Origin: Pelagibius sp. Alg239-R121 | GTDB lineage: Bacteria > Pseudomonadota > Alphaproteobacteria > Kiloniellales > Kiloniellaceae | NCBI RefSeq assembly: GCF_947331435.1 | Contig: NZ_CAMZOF010000004.1 | Span: 186,001 to 250,000 of the forward strand | DNA: 64,000 nt | Reading direction: 5' to 3' | Shown: one piece after another, positions 1-8,833 of the stretch | Position numbering within the stretch: the first letter of the stretch is position 1 | Layout of the letters: every line of letters begins with the position of its first letter | Translations under genes and position numbers: made by a program | The notes under the pieces: generated by a model | Database searches by the model: none | The model's input: only the letters and a program-made list of their open reading frames with translations | Told to the model about the DNA's origin: nothing

Positions 1-728
1 TCCTTGGTCAGGCCCTCGAAGCCGCCGACCGGCTCGACGCTCCAACGTGCTGCACGTTCTTCTACCCCATGATCCTCGAAGAGAAAGGCATGGGTCGAAA
101 AGTAAGGTGCGGTGGCGTAGCTCGCAGGAGGCGGGGTTTTGGAGACGTAGTTCAAGTGCGCCATGACGTTGGGATTGGCTTCGTTAAAGGCCTTAATCTT
201 GGCCGGGTCTTTCTGGCCCGTCGCCGGGTCGGCGGTGCGGACCTTCAGAAACTCGACGAACTGTGCGGGGTTGGCGGCAAAGAAGACCGGCGCAGAGATC
301 ATCACCAGATCCAGCTCTTCTTCATTCGGCAGATGAAAGCGAACGCCGAGGCCGCGTACGGAACGCCCTTTGTCGGAGGCTTTCGGATTGCCGCCACCGA
401 TCGAGAAGCGGGCGGTCACCGGCATCGCGGAACCTTGGAACAATGGCGTGGTCGAGAAGTCCCTGCCGTGCGGGGAAGGGATGAACTGGCCTGCGGCACA
501 AAAACCCTTGGCATGGGAGCTACGTTCTTTCGCATGCCGGCCAAAGACGCCGTTCAGTGCATTGATCGTGTCTTCCGGGCTGGGTTGGGCATCGGCTGCC
601 TGGGCGAAAGAGGCTGGGCTGGTGAGAAGTGTCATGGCGAGGAGTCCTGCTGCAAAGGTTCCGATTGATCTAGTGGTGCCTGACGCCGGTCTGGCGTGTG
701 CTGGGCGGTCTGCGTGCGATTTCCGCAT
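1..728 (-). CDS. Catalase-like heme peroxidase, SrpA-type (3' end beyond window)
   Basis: The reverse strand is open from an ATG at 728 to the window edge (242 codons), preceded by a purine-rich ribosome site (GGAAGGGAG). Residues about 22-44 form a signal peptide ending near Ala-Gln-Ala, so the protein should be periplasmic. The mature part starts with a helix followed by SHAKGF (His72), which matches the distal catalytic His region of catalases, then RFSIGGGNP and RGLGVRFHLP, typical of the small catalase-related peroxidases (SrpA/YmaF group, about 330-350 residues). These proteins bind heme and usually act as peroxidases rather than true catalases. The proximal Tyr and C-terminus lie outside the window. 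It is divergent from the Cys-rich regulator at 880, a likely controller. Confidence 0.85.
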   Translation of the reverse strand, partial: MRKSHADRPAHARPASGTTRSIGTFAAGLLAMTLLTSPASFAQAADAQPSPEDTINALNGVFGRHAKERSSHAKGFCAAGQFIPSPHGRDFSTTPLFQGSAMPVTARFSIGGGNPKASDKGRSVRGLGVRFHLPNEEELDLVMISAPVFFAANPAQFVEFLKVRTADPATGQKDPAKIKAFNEANPNVMAHLNYVSKTPPPASYATAPYFSTHAFLFEDHGVEERAARWSVEPVGGFEGLTK

Positions 729-787
729 GATTGCTCCCTTCCGGATTTCTGTGGTGGCGAGACGCTATCACATATAAAAACAATAAC

Positions 788-803
788 AACAATTAATATT
801 GTT
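788..803. promoter_or_regulatory. Inverted repeat in the srpA-like/regulator divergent promoter
   Basis: AACAAT, a TAAT spacer and ATTGTT form a perfect inverted repeat with 6-base arms in a very A+T-rich 150-base gap between two divergent genes. It is a plausible operator for the winged-helix regulator starting at 880. That binding is inferred from position only. Confidence 0.4.
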
Positions 804-879
804 ATAATTATCATTTTTCATTGAATTTCAAGCGATATGGATATAAATAATTGGAGAATAAGAGAAAACGGGTGAAGCC

Positions 880-1479
880 ATGTCCACGAAGGACGATATC
901 CTTTCGCTGTTGCGGCGCGAATCGCTGACTGTTACCGAACTTTCAGCCCGGTTGGACGTTACCCGCAATGCGGTGATCGTGCCCCTGCGTCAGCTTGAAG
1001 CTGACGGCTTGATCCAAGGCGCCGAGCGCCGGGACAAGAGAGTGGGGAAACCGGCGCTTGAATACACTGCCGTGGCGGGCCGGGAGGATGTAGCGTCGCG
1101 CGCCTATCCACCTTTTGCCGAACTCTTACTGCAAACGCTGCCCGAACATCTCTCGCGCGATCAGATCAGCCGCTTGATGCAGCAGGTCGGCCGGAAGATG
1201 GCCACCCATCTGGACGCGGATGCAGAAGCAGGCTTCTCCGAACGCCTTAAGGCGGCGACCGATTTTGCCGACAGCGTCGGCGCCGAGACTGTGGTTGAGG
1301 AAACGGGTGACGGCGCGGTAGTGCGCAGTTATAGCTGTCCGCTCGGGCGGGCCGTCCGTCAGGAGGCTTGCGTATGCTCAGTCATCGCCGCTTTCTTCGC
1401 CGAGGTGACGGACGCCGAGGTTGACGAGCAGTGCGATCGGGGCGAGAAGCTCTTTTGCAAGTTCGTGATCACTGAGTAA
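880..1479 (+). CDS. ArsR/SufR-type winged-helix regulator with C-terminal cysteine cluster
   Basis: A 199-residue protein of the COG2345 group. Residues about 5-60 are a winged helix (DILSLLRRESLTVTELSARL, then a recognition helix around TRNAVIVPLRQLEADGLI). The C-terminal domain carries Cys153, Cys164, Cys166, Cys185 and Cys193. That spacing resembles the iron-sulfur ligands of SufR-like repressors, which sense iron or oxidative stress. It sits divergently beside a heme peroxidase gene and 20 bases before a PhzF gene. The ATG at 880 has only a weak ribosome site. The family assignment is good; cluster binding and targets are inference. Confidence 0.85.
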   Translation: MSTKDDILSLLRRESLTVTELSARLDVTRNAVIVPLRQLEADGLIQGAERRDKRVGKPALEYTAVAGREDVASRAYPPFAELLLQTLPEHLSRDQISRLMQQVGRKMATHLDADAEAGFSERLKAATDFADSVGAETVVEETGDGAVVRSYSCPLGRAVRQEACVCSVIAAFFAEVTDAEVDEQCDRGEKLFCKFVITE

Positions 1480-1499
1480 CCGGCGTCAAGGAGTAGGGC

Positions 1500-2327
1500 A
1501 TGGCGCGTGGCTGGACCATGCATCAGGTCGATGCTTTCACCGATCGGATCTTCGCTGGCAATCCGGCTGCAGTGCTGGTGCTTCCGGATTGGCCGCAGGC
1601 CTGGCCCGAAGACGGTCTGCTCTGTTGTATTGCCGAGGAAAACAACCTCGCCGAGACCGCCTTTGTCCGCCGTCGTGGCGAGGTCTGGGATCTGCGCTGG
1701 TTCACACCGGTTGCGGAGGCGGCCTTCTGTGGTCACGCGACCTTGGCGACTGCCCACACTTTGGCCGAAGAATTTAAGTTAGCCGGCGACTTCTCTTTCG
1801 AAACCCAGGTTGGGCCTATCCATGTAAGTCGAAACGGCGGAAGCTACCGTCTCGATATTCCGTGTTTTCCTCCGGAAGCGCTGGGGGCTGTGCCGGCGCC
1901 GTTCGAAGAGATCTTCCCGACCGGTTATATTGCTGCCTTTCGCAACTTCGAAAATCTTTTCGTCGCGTTGCCGGACGAGGCGGCGGTACGCAGCTTCTTG
2001 CCGAACCTGACTCTTATAGCTGAACTGCATCCACTCGGACTCGTGATTACCGCACCTGCAGATGCCACTGTTCGAACTGACCCAGCCCGACCCTACGACT
2101 TCGTCTCACGCTATTTCGCACCTGGCGCAGGTATTCCCGAGGACCCGGTCACCGGATCGACACATGCCACCCTCGTGCCCTACTGGTCGGCAAAGCTTGG
2201 AAAGAACGAATTAAAAGCCTTCCAAGCTTCGTCCCGCGGCGGATATCTGGGTTGCGAACTGAGTGGTGCGCGTGTCTTGCTGACCGGCCAAGCCGTAACC
2301 TATATGAAGGCCGAGCTTCTTTTGTAA
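1500..2327 (+). CDS. PhzF-family isomerase/epimerase
   Basis: A 275-residue member of the PhzF (diaminopimelate-epimerase-fold) family. It has the two-domain pattern: N-terminal QVDAFTDRIFAGNPAAV, the catalytic Glu in NNLAETAF (Glu52), GHATLATAH, and the C-terminal EDPVTGSTHATLVPYW that mirrors the N-terminal motif. PhzF itself isomerises a phenazine precursor, but most family members have unknown small-molecule isomerase roles and there is no other phenazine gene here. The ATG at 1500 follows AAGGAG at good spacing and lies 20 bases after the regulator, so the two are probably co-transcribed. A second ATG at 1518 is possible. Confidence 0.9.
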   Translation: MARGWTMHQVDAFTDRIFAGNPAAVLVLPDWPQAWPEDGLLCCIAEENNLAETAFVRRRGEVWDLRWFTPVAEAAFCGHATLATAHTLAEEFKLAGDFSFETQVGPIHVSRNGGSYRLDIPCFPPEALGAVPAPFEEIFPTGYIAAFRNFENLFVALPDEAAVRSFLPNLTLIAELHPLGLVITAPADATVRTDPARPYDFVSRYFAPGAGIPEDPVTGSTHATLVPYWSAKLGKNELKAFQASSRGGYLGCELSGARVLLTGQAVTYMKAELLL

Positions 2328-2461
2328 CTTTTTAGAATCTGGGCAGATCGTTCTGCCAGCACCAAGTGACTTGCCGTGCAAAGTGACATATCGTCCGGAG
2401 ACTGGCGTTTCTGGAGCCGGCAACCCACGACCCATTGGAAGATAAGAAAAGCGAGCGCAGA

Positions 2462-4069
2462 ATGATTCTGGACGGCAGTGCAGTCACTTTGGAACAGGTC
2501 ATTGCTGTCTCCAAAGACGAGGAGATGGTTGAACTGTCGGTGGGTGTTCGGACCCGTCTGGCCGAGACCCGCGCGCTGATTGACGGTGCTTGGATGACCG
2601 ACGACGCGCCCCTGATCTATTCCTTCAACACGGGTGTTGGAGCTTTCAAGGATCGCCGGATCGCAGTTGAAGACATCAAGCAATTTCAGACCAGCCTGAT
2701 ACTGGCACATGCGACCGGTTTGGGAGAACCGCTGTCGATTGCGGCAACCCGGGCTGTGATGCTTCTGCGGCTCAACGCCTTTTGTTCGGACCACTCCGGT
2801 GTGACCCTGCCGGTCGCAGACCGCCTCATCGATTTTTTGAACAAGGGGTTATCTCCGATCATACCGGCCCAAGGTTCAGTCGGTGCCTCAGGTGATCTGG
2901 CGCCGCTTGCGCATATGGCAGGCGCACTCTGCGGGTTCGACGAAGCCGAGATCGTTTTCGAAGGCAAGCGGATGCCGGCGCGGCAGGCACTGCAGGCGGC
3001 AGGTTTGTCCTTAGAGCTCGATCTCCAGTCCAAAGATGCCTCAGCCCTTATCAACGGCTCCACCGTCTCTCTGGCCGTTGCGGCAATTGCCTTATCCGAT
3101 GCCGAGCAAATCACCAGGCATGCGGACATCGGACTGTCCTTGTCGCTTGAGGCCATGCGCTGCGAGAAGGATGCTTTCGTTCCGGCTCTGCACGATGCAC
3201 GGCCGCATCCCGGGCAGCAACTCGTCGCCCGAAACGTCGCTGCATTGACCCGTGGGTCGAAACGCATGTCGGTCGAGGCCCGTGATGTCGTTTTCCCGGA
3301 TGAAAATCGCGGGGAGGGAAGTCCCGCCGTACCAAGGGTACAGGATACCTATTCCTTGAGATGCGCCCCGCAGGTGCATGGACCGGTTCGTGAGGCCTTG
3401 ATCTACGCGCGCAGCATCGTCGAGCGGGAAATCAACTCGGCGACCGACAACCCCCTGATCGTAGAGGATGGTGCTGGGCGTCGCGCGGTTTCGGGCGGGC
3501 ATTTTCACGGCCAGTACATTGCCCAGGTGATGGATCTGCTGGCAATCGCGATGACCGATCTGGGCTCGATCGCTGAACGCCGCATCGCGCGCTTGATCGA
3601 TCCGGCCATGAGTTACGGTTTGCCTCGGAACCTGGCGTCGGGAACACCCGGCCTAAACACCGGTTACGCCACCGTGCAATGCTCCATGTCGGCTCTGGTA
3701 ATGGAAAACCGGACGCTGTCTGCGCCCGGGTCCGTCGACTCAATTCCCGGCAAGGGAAATGCCGAGGATCACGTCTCAAATTCTATGTGGTGCGCGCGCA
3801 AAGCCAGCCAGGTCGTCGGTAACGTCCATTCGATCATTGCCACCGAAATTCTCGTCGCAGCGCAAGCCCTATCGTTGGTGGACGATATTGCCGGCGGTCA
3901 TGAAACTTCACCAGCGACCTCGGCGATCATGGCATCGATCCGCAAAAAGATTCCCGCGCGGCTCGAAGGCGATATCTGGTTCGCGAAGGACATGGACGCC
4001 ATTGCGAGCCTGGTCCGGGAAGGAGCTGTTCTGGCAGCCTGCGAAGCGGTGATCGGCGCACTGGAGTAG
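2462..4069 (+). CDS. Histidine ammonia-lyase-like aromatic amino acid lyase
   Basis: A 535-residue member of the HAL/PAL/TAL family. The cofactor-forming triad is Ala142-Ser143-Gly144 within SVGASGDLAPLAHMAG, numbered exactly as in bacterial HAL, and cyclises to the MIO electrophile. His83 (LILAHATG) matches the HAL substrate-specificity His, but HAL usually has Ser-His and here it is Ala-His. Other landmarks are QDTYSLRCAPQVHG, NSATDNPL and GNAEDHVSN. The usual VDSIPTS is VDSIPGK. ATG 2462 is preferred over a TTG at 2435 because the protein then begins like HutH. The gene is far from hutI and hutF (19-22 kb) and beside phzF, so a substrate other than histidine is possible. Confidence 0.82.
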   Translation: MILDGSAVTLEQVIAVSKDEEMVELSVGVRTRLAETRALIDGAWMTDDAPLIYSFNTGVGAFKDRRIAVEDIKQFQTSLILAHATGLGEPLSIAATRAVMLLRLNAFCSDHSGVTLPVADRLIDFLNKGLSPIIPAQGSVGASGDLAPLAHMAGALCGFDEAEIVFEGKRMPARQALQAAGLSLELDLQSKDASALINGSTVSLAVAAIALSDAEQITRHADIGLSLSLEAMRCEKDAFVPALHDARPHPGQQLVARNVAALTRGSKRMSVEARDVVFPDENRGEGSPAVPRVQDTYSLRCAPQVHGPVREALIYARSIVEREINSATDNPLIVEDGAGRRAVSGGHFHGQYIAQVMDLLAIAMTDLGSIAERRIARLIDPAMSYGLPRNLASGTPGLNTGYATVQCSMSALVMENRTLSAPGSVDSIPGKGNAEDHVSNSMWCARKASQVVGNVHSIIATEILVAAQALSLVDDIAGGHETSPATSAIMASIRKKIPARLEGDIWFAKDMDAIASLVREGAVLAACEAVIGALE

Positions 4070-4126
4070 ACCTCTGCAATACGGTCAGCTCTTTTACTGT
4101 TTCTAGGAATTACTTAGGGAAACGAT

Positions 4127-4876
4127 ATGAGGCTCTATCTCATCCGGCATGGCGAATCTGTAAACAACGCCATTCAATCCAGTAACAGTGACTTCAAAAG
4201 TAGAGTGCCTGACCCGGAGCTGACCGAGACGGGCCATCGACAGGCAAAATTGCTGGCAGATTATTTAGCTGATCCACTGGGTGACCCGTTACAGCACCCC
4301 TCCAATGTGGGAGAAGGCAGGAGTCACGGCTTTGATTTGACCCATGTGTATTGCAGTTTGATGACGCGATCCATTCTGACTGCGCAGTATGTTGCAAAGG
4401 CGTGTGGTCTTCCTCTCATGGCGCACGCCGATATTTTTGAGAAGCAGGGCGTTTATGAAGAGGCTGCTGACGGAGCAAAAGTAGGATTGCCCGGACCGGA
4501 TCGAAAGGACTTCAACGACAGGTTTCCGGATCTCGGTTTGCCTGCAGACCTGAGGCACGGCGGCTGGTACAATCGCCCCGCCGAGACACCAGAGCTGTTT
4601 CTCCTAAGGTCGAAACAAGTCGCGTTGGAATTCGAGCGACGCCACGTTGGCACCGACGACTCAGTTGCCATGATAATTCACGGAGATCTCATCGATCAGC
4701 TCATCAATGAGTTTACGGGGCTTAGTCGTCGCGACGAGAACTACAGCAACCACTGGGAGGGCAATTGGGCTGTTCACAATACCTCAATCACACGCGTCGA
4801 CTTCAACTCAAGATCAAAGGTCGTTGTCTATACCAATCGGCTCCAGCACCTCTCTCCTGAACTGATTACCTGGTAG
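4127..4876 (+). CDS. Histidine phosphatase (phosphoglycerate mutase-like) family protein
   Basis: A 249-residue protein starting MRLYLIRHGES. RHGE at residues 7-10 contains the phospho-accepting His8. Later landmarks are a SLMTRSILTAQ segment like the conserved arginine region and IIHGDLIDQL carrying the second catalytic His. The family hydrolyses or transfers phosphate on small metabolites or proteins; the substrate cannot be told from sequence. It is longer than the simple SixA-type phosphatases because of an insert around residues 60-130. It lies 57 bases after the lyase and may share its transcript. A short region without genes follows. Confidence 0.85.
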   Translation: MRLYLIRHGESVNNAIQSSNSDFKSRVPDPELTETGHRQAKLLADYLADPLGDPLQHPSNVGEGRSHGFDLTHVYCSLMTRSILTAQYVAKACGLPLMAHADIFEKQGVYEEAADGAKVGLPGPDRKDFNDRFPDLGLPADLRHGGWYNRPAETPELFLLRSKQVALEFERRHVGTDDSVAMIIHGDLIDQLINEFTGLSRRDENYSNHWEGNWAVHNTSITRVDFNSRSKVVVYTNRLQHLSPELITW

Positions 4877-5040
4877 CGCAGGATTTCACACCAAATTTCC
4901 GAATGGCGGAGCGTGGGTTCCGCTTTTGACGACGTCCGATGACATTTCAGGACAGCGACCGCCGTTAAACGTCTCCGGTTAACCGCCCGTCCAGTCGTGA
5001 TTCCTCGCTCCGGACTTCTTCGCCAATTCTCAACCTACGC

Positions 5041-6123
5041 TCACGCAAGTGCCATCACGTCGATGGAAATCTTGCAATCTGAATTCAGAAGGCCGGAAAC
5101 GGGAAGGCCGGTTGAGGCTGGACCGGGGTTGGAATAGTAGCTGTGACGGACAGACATATTGCCGTGTAGTTCCTCGGCAGAGGCGCCGCCGACATAGTGC
5201 GCTGTCAACTTCGTGACATTGCTGAAGGACATACTCTGCGCCGCCAGTGATTTCTCAATACCGGACATAATCACCTGCGTCTGCTCAACAAGGCTGCCCG
5301 TGGGATCGGCACAAATGCTGCTGACCCAGCAGGTAGAGTCGTTTGTGCGCGTGAACGCCCTAAGCTCTCGATCGTCGTGTGTTATCAACTCGCCCGGTGC
5401 TCCGCCTGCGCAGAACGTCAACGCGCCCGTCACACACTTGCGGCCGTGGGTTTCCACAATAACGGCGGCGTCGGGATTTGTGATCAGGTCGTTTTCAATG
5501 AAGCCATACCGGGTGTGTTCATCAATGGAACTTGAAACAAACCAATGGTCGGAGATCAGTTGCCCGGCGCTCAAGCCCTCTAAGTCCAGTGCGGATGATA
5601 TGTCCTTAAGGCACAATGACAAATCATCGTCTCCTTCCAGACCGGCGCAAACCGATGCCCAAACGATCTCTCCTGATTCAGCGAGCTGGAGGTCGATATT
5701 GCCTGCCGCTTTGGTCGATCGCGCGACGGTTCGCACGCCCAGGAACACGTCGACCTCGATCATCATGCCGTCGTAGTAAAAGTGAGGGACGGGGATCGGA
5801 ACAATCACGGGCTGGTGTTGAAATCGATCCTGGAAGATTCTGAGTGCAGAAGCGCCTTCACCGGCATCTGACTCGGCAAAGTAAACGTTGAGCTTGCCCA
5901 CTGAAGCCACATTGAACCCACCCCGGTGCACAACGCTCTCAATCATGTCGCAAACAAAAGCAGCTTGGGTGAGCAGTTCACCGGGCGCCACGACCTGGCC
6001 GTGTTGATCGAGTGGACATTGTCCGCAGGTCCAGCCATAGCCGGAGTCGGAAACCATTGCCGAAACCGGCACATCTACCTGCATCGCGAAGACATCAAAT
6101 GGTACGTGGTTCCGCTTTCCCAA
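5041..6123 (-). CDS. Tandem RidA (YjgF/YER057c)-like protein
   Basis: A 360-residue protein made of two Rid-like domains. The first covers about residues 15-135, with the helix LTQAAFVCDMIESVVHRGGF and a closing strand MIEVDVFLG. The second covers about 235-360, ending PASTGLPVSGL and ISIDVMALA. RidA proteins hydrolyse reactive imines and enamines from PLP enzymes. The Arg that archetypal RidA uses to bind the substrate carboxylate is not seen at the expected place in either half: the sequence reads PASTG in the second and PVIVPI in the first. It may therefore have another role. It stands alone, convergent with the phosphatase gene. Fusion of two Rid domains is uncommon but known. Confidence 0.75.
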   Translation of the reverse strand: MGKRNHVPFDVFAMQVDVPVSAMVSDSGYGWTCGQCPLDQHGQVVAPGELLTQAAFVCDMIESVVHRGGFNVASVGKLNVYFAESDAGEGASALRIFQDRFQHQPVIVPIPVPHFYYDGMMIEVDVFLGVRTVARSTKAAGNIDLQLAESGEIVWASVCAGLEGDDDLSLCLKDISSALDLEGLSAGQLISDHWFVSSSIDEHTRYGFIENDLITNPDAAVIVETHGRKCVTGALTFCAGGAPGELITHDDRELRAFTRTNDSTCWVSSICADPTGSLVEQTQVIMSGIEKSLAAQSMSFSNVTKLTAHYVGGASAEELHGNMSVRHSYYSNPGPASTGLPVSGLLNSDCKISIDVMALA

Positions 6124-6186
6124 TGTCTTCGCCCCCTGTATTCGCCCTGAAGTTTACATCTTATTCAGATCTATTTCTTCGTTGCA

Positions 6187-6933
6187 TTATTCGCTAGGGG
6201 TATTGCCCCGCCCGTCCGACGCGGCACGGTCGAGGATCATGATCTTTTGCCAGATCTTCCGCGTGAGGTTGGTCGAGAGAGCCTCCAGTTCATTCACCGT
6301 TTCGATTACGACCTGGTCCTGCATGCTCTGTGTGTAGAGGGCGGCGATCTTGCCCGAAAGGGACAGCATCTCGGAACAATAATCGAGGTAACGTTGAATT
6401 TCGACCCGGCCCATGGTGCGTTTGGGTGAGCTCGCCGTCGGTTCGATGGCATCGAGCAGGACGCTCGGATCCTTGGTCAACTGATGCATGTCGATCACGT
6501 GGATCATCGAGCGCAGGGAGTGAAGGGAGACAAGGGCCTGCTTCCGTTTCCAGCGTCCCTCCAGGCTGACGATGAAAGCGATGCCCAGTGCGACCAGTAT
6601 CGCAATGTTGGCGGCGGGCTCGATGATCTGAACCAGTGTTGCCGCTTCGGGCAGCGGTGAGCTGAAATGAAGCTCCTTAAAGACGAAGCCGAACAGGATG
6701 ACGCCGGCGGCCAGAATGCCAAACGTTGTCAGCCGCAGCCGCCAGTTGGGCTGTTCCAACGCGAGTGCATCGTCACGCATCTTGCGGGCGATCTTTGTGA
6801 AATCCTTGGCAACCTTGCTCAGACCCGCCTCGGGAAACCGCTCGCTGACCCGTTGTGCCAGCGTGTCGACAGTGGCGATGATCTTATCGGCGTTGAGCGT
6901 CATCTGCATGTATTTTGTCTGCCTGAAATCCAT
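6187..6933 (-). CDS. Membrane protein of unknown function with two transmembrane segments
   Basis: A 248-residue protein not assigned to a family. Residues about 68-86 (LTTFGILAAGVILFGFVF) and 108-128 (ANIAILVALGIAFIVSL) are clear membrane helices. The N-terminal 60 residues and the C-terminal 110 are helical and charged, and both should lie on the cytoplasmic side. No catalytic motif is visible. The start may instead be the ATG at 6903, because neither has a strong ribosome site. It faces the same way as the tandem RidA gene 63 bases downstream and could form a two-gene unit with it. Confidence 0.7.
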   Translation of the reverse strand: MDFRQTKYMQMTLNADKIIATVDTLAQRVSERFPEAGLSKVAKDFTKIARKMRDDALALEQPNWRLRLTTFGILAAGVILFGFVFKELHFSSPLPEAATLVQIIEPAANIAILVALGIAFIVSLEGRWKRKQALVSLHSLRSMIHVIDMHQLTKDPSVLLDAIEPTASSPKRTMGRVEIQRYLDYCSEMLSLSGKIAALYTQSMQDQVVIETVNELEALSTNLTRKIWQKIMILDRAASDGRGNTPSE

Positions 6934-6997
6934 GTGATCGGGGCAAGCTCTGGCCCCAGAGACTGGTGCTAAATCTACGTCAAATTCGTTAAGGGAT

Positions 6998-7612
6998 TTA
7001 TGAGGGCCGATAGATGATCGCTTTAATCGGCGTCGGGCCAGACCCCGTTGCGGGGTTCAGCGCTTCCGGGCAGTTGGACAGCACCGTTAGCACATCCATC
7101 TCCGCGCGCAGGTCGACGAAGTCGCCGGGCTTTGAAGCGCCGTCGACGATCATCGCCCGGCCATCTTCGCCAACAGGCACACGCATGAAGAAGTTGACGT
7201 TTGGCACCACGTCACGGGCACCGAGCCCGTGCCGGGCCAGCTCTTCTTCGAAGTTTTGCTGGCAGCAACGCGGATTGGTCTGGCCGTAACGCACCTCGTC
7301 CAGTGCAAAAGAGCAACAGCCAAAGATGGTGTCGTGTCCGCCGCAGGTATCTTCGATGATGGTCATCATCCTGCGTGCCCGTACGGAATAGAGAACCGAT
7401 CCCTTATCCAGGTAGATTTGGCCTGGAATCTTGATGCTGTTGGGAGCGTGATAGCGTTCTTGCGGATCAGCCAGGTTGTAGCAAAGAAAATCGATCGCTT
7501 GCTGTCCTTCCAAGTCGATCAGCCGGAGAATGTCGCCCTTGCGAACTTTGCCGCTCCAGGGCTGTCCAGCGGCAACGACCGTGTCTTCGATAATCTCGGC
7601 ACCGGGTATCAT
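6998..7612 (-). CDS. Urea carboxylase-associated (DUF1989) family protein
   Basis: A 204-residue protein of the DUF1989/UCA family. Landmarks are GDILRLIDLEGQQAIDFLCYN near the N-terminus, IIEDTCGGHDTIFGCC with conserved Cys and His residues that probably bind metal, and VVPNVNFFMRVPV. Family members accompany urea carboxylase or guanidine-related genes and some act as carboxyguanidine deiminase subunits. No carboxylase is present here. The start is set at ATG 7612, which follows AAGAGGAAC; upstream open sequence is probably untranslated. A LysE exporter gene lies 84 bases upstream on the same strand, suggesting a link to amino acid or guanidino-compound handling. Confidence 0.85.
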   Translation of the reverse strand: MIPGAEIIEDTVVAAGQPWSGKVRKGDILRLIDLEGQQAIDFLCYNLADPQERYHAPNSIKIPGQIYLDKGSVLYSVRARRMMTIIEDTCGGHDTIFGCCSFALDEVRYGQTNPRCCQQNFEEELARHGLGARDVVPNVNFFMRVPVGEDGRAMIVDGASKPGDFVDLRAEMDVLTVLSNCPEALNPATGSGPTPIKAIIYRPS

Positions 7613-7696
7613 GCTTTTGTTCCTCTTGGGACGTCCTGCAGTTGTCGTCACGAAATCATACGACGTCAGAGCGCGTTCACCCAACAATCCCCGCGA

Positions 7697-8332
7697 TTAC
7701 AGGCGCCGGAGAGTGTCGTACGCGATGCCGAGGCCCAGGCCGGCGAAAACGAATCCAAAGGCCGCGGTAAGGCCACGTCTGGCGTCGTTGAACTTCCTGA
7801 CAACCAGTTTCGAAGAAAAGACGGTCGCCGTGATTGAGTGGCAGAGCACCGCGAGCAGACCACAGAGGACGACGACTCCGACCAGGAATGCCGCTGAAGC
7901 ATTGGCTGGAACGAAGGCCGTGAGGATTGAGCCGAAGAAGAAAGCGGCTTTCGGGTTTGTCAGGCTGACAAGCAATCCGTTCAGATAAGCACGGCGCGCG
8001 TTTGCGTGAGAAGGTCTTGGCGTGAGTGCTCCGGCATCCATAGCCAGCGCACTGCAAAGGGCTCTGGCGCCCAACCATATGAGGTAGGTGGCGCCGAGGA
8101 TACGAAGCCAGAAAACAATACTCGGAAAAAGTTCGAAAAGCGCCGTGACCCCCATGACAGCAAGACCAGCCCAGAATACGGCGCCGGTCGAAAGCCCCAA
8201 CCCGGTTAAGATGCCATTGTAGCGTCCCCCGATCATGGATGCGCTCATGACGGCGATCATGTTTGGGCCCGGCGTGATCCAGGCGACCAGATTTACGAAC
8301 ACGATGAGCAGCAGCGTGACGAGCAGGTCCAT
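7697..8332 (-). CDS. LysE/RhtB-family amino acid exporter
   Basis: A 211-residue inner-membrane protein with about six transmembrane helices. It carries the family signature near the N-terminus (WITPGPNMIAVMSASM) and the later LNGLLVSLTNPKAAFFFG segment. Members export amino acids or their analogues using the proton gradient. Length is normal for the family. It is upstream of the DUF1989 gene on the same strand, so the two may be co-expressed. The transported substrate is not predictable. Confidence 0.92.
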   Translation of the reverse strand: MDLLVTLLLIVFVNLVAWITPGPNMIAVMSASMIGGRYNGILTGLGLSTGAVFWAGLAVMGVTALFELFPSIVFWLRILGATYLIWLGARALCSALAMDAGALTPRPSHANARRAYLNGLLVSLTNPKAAFFFGSILTAFVPANASAAFLVGVVVLCGLLAVLCHSITATVFSSKLVVRKFNDARRGLTAAFGFVFAGLGLGIAYDTLRRL

Positions 8333-8833
8333 CGGGGCTTTTCCCAGTTCCTCAAGATTGGCACGAGCGTATCAGGACAGAGGCACGCGCTCCAGGATCC
8401 ACAGTTGCGTTCATTGTGGCTCAACAACCGTTTGTCTGCTGACGGCAAGCAGGTCGCGCGCCTCTTTGTGTTGGAAGTTGCAACGCCGTTCCAAGCTAGA
8501 TCCCCATGTGCGGCGCCTTGATGTTTCGGGGTAGCCGTATCCCTTCGATCGAGCGCTATACGAGTTCCAAGCTGTTGGAACCCGAAGCTTGATGAGCGGT
8601 GACGGGAATACCTGTCGCCTGGGAGACCATTGGCGTTCTGGCCGTCAATTCTGGCATTGGACGTATCTGAGTCTGAGCGGAGGTGCAAAGATATAAGATT
8701 TGGAATTTGGAATTCAGTACGCAGTGTTTCGTGTTTATATCAGTTTTTGCAATGTCATTGACTTGTCGCAACCTGGAGCAGTTTCGAAAGATATAATTAT
8801 CAGCATATTACAATGAAAAACTTACCTTTTACA
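8333..8833. other. Intergenic stretch without a supported gene
   Basis: About 500 bases lie between the start of the LysE gene and the end of the thioesterase gene. Open frames on both strands are short, lack ribosome sites and match nothing recognised. The right part (8690-8833) is notably A+T-rich. No terminator hairpin with a T tract was found. Confidence 0.5.

Noticed and set aside
69-668. A forward 199-codon frame at the left edge
   Set aside because: It lies opposite the srpA-like gene, which has signal peptide and catalase motifs on the reverse strand.
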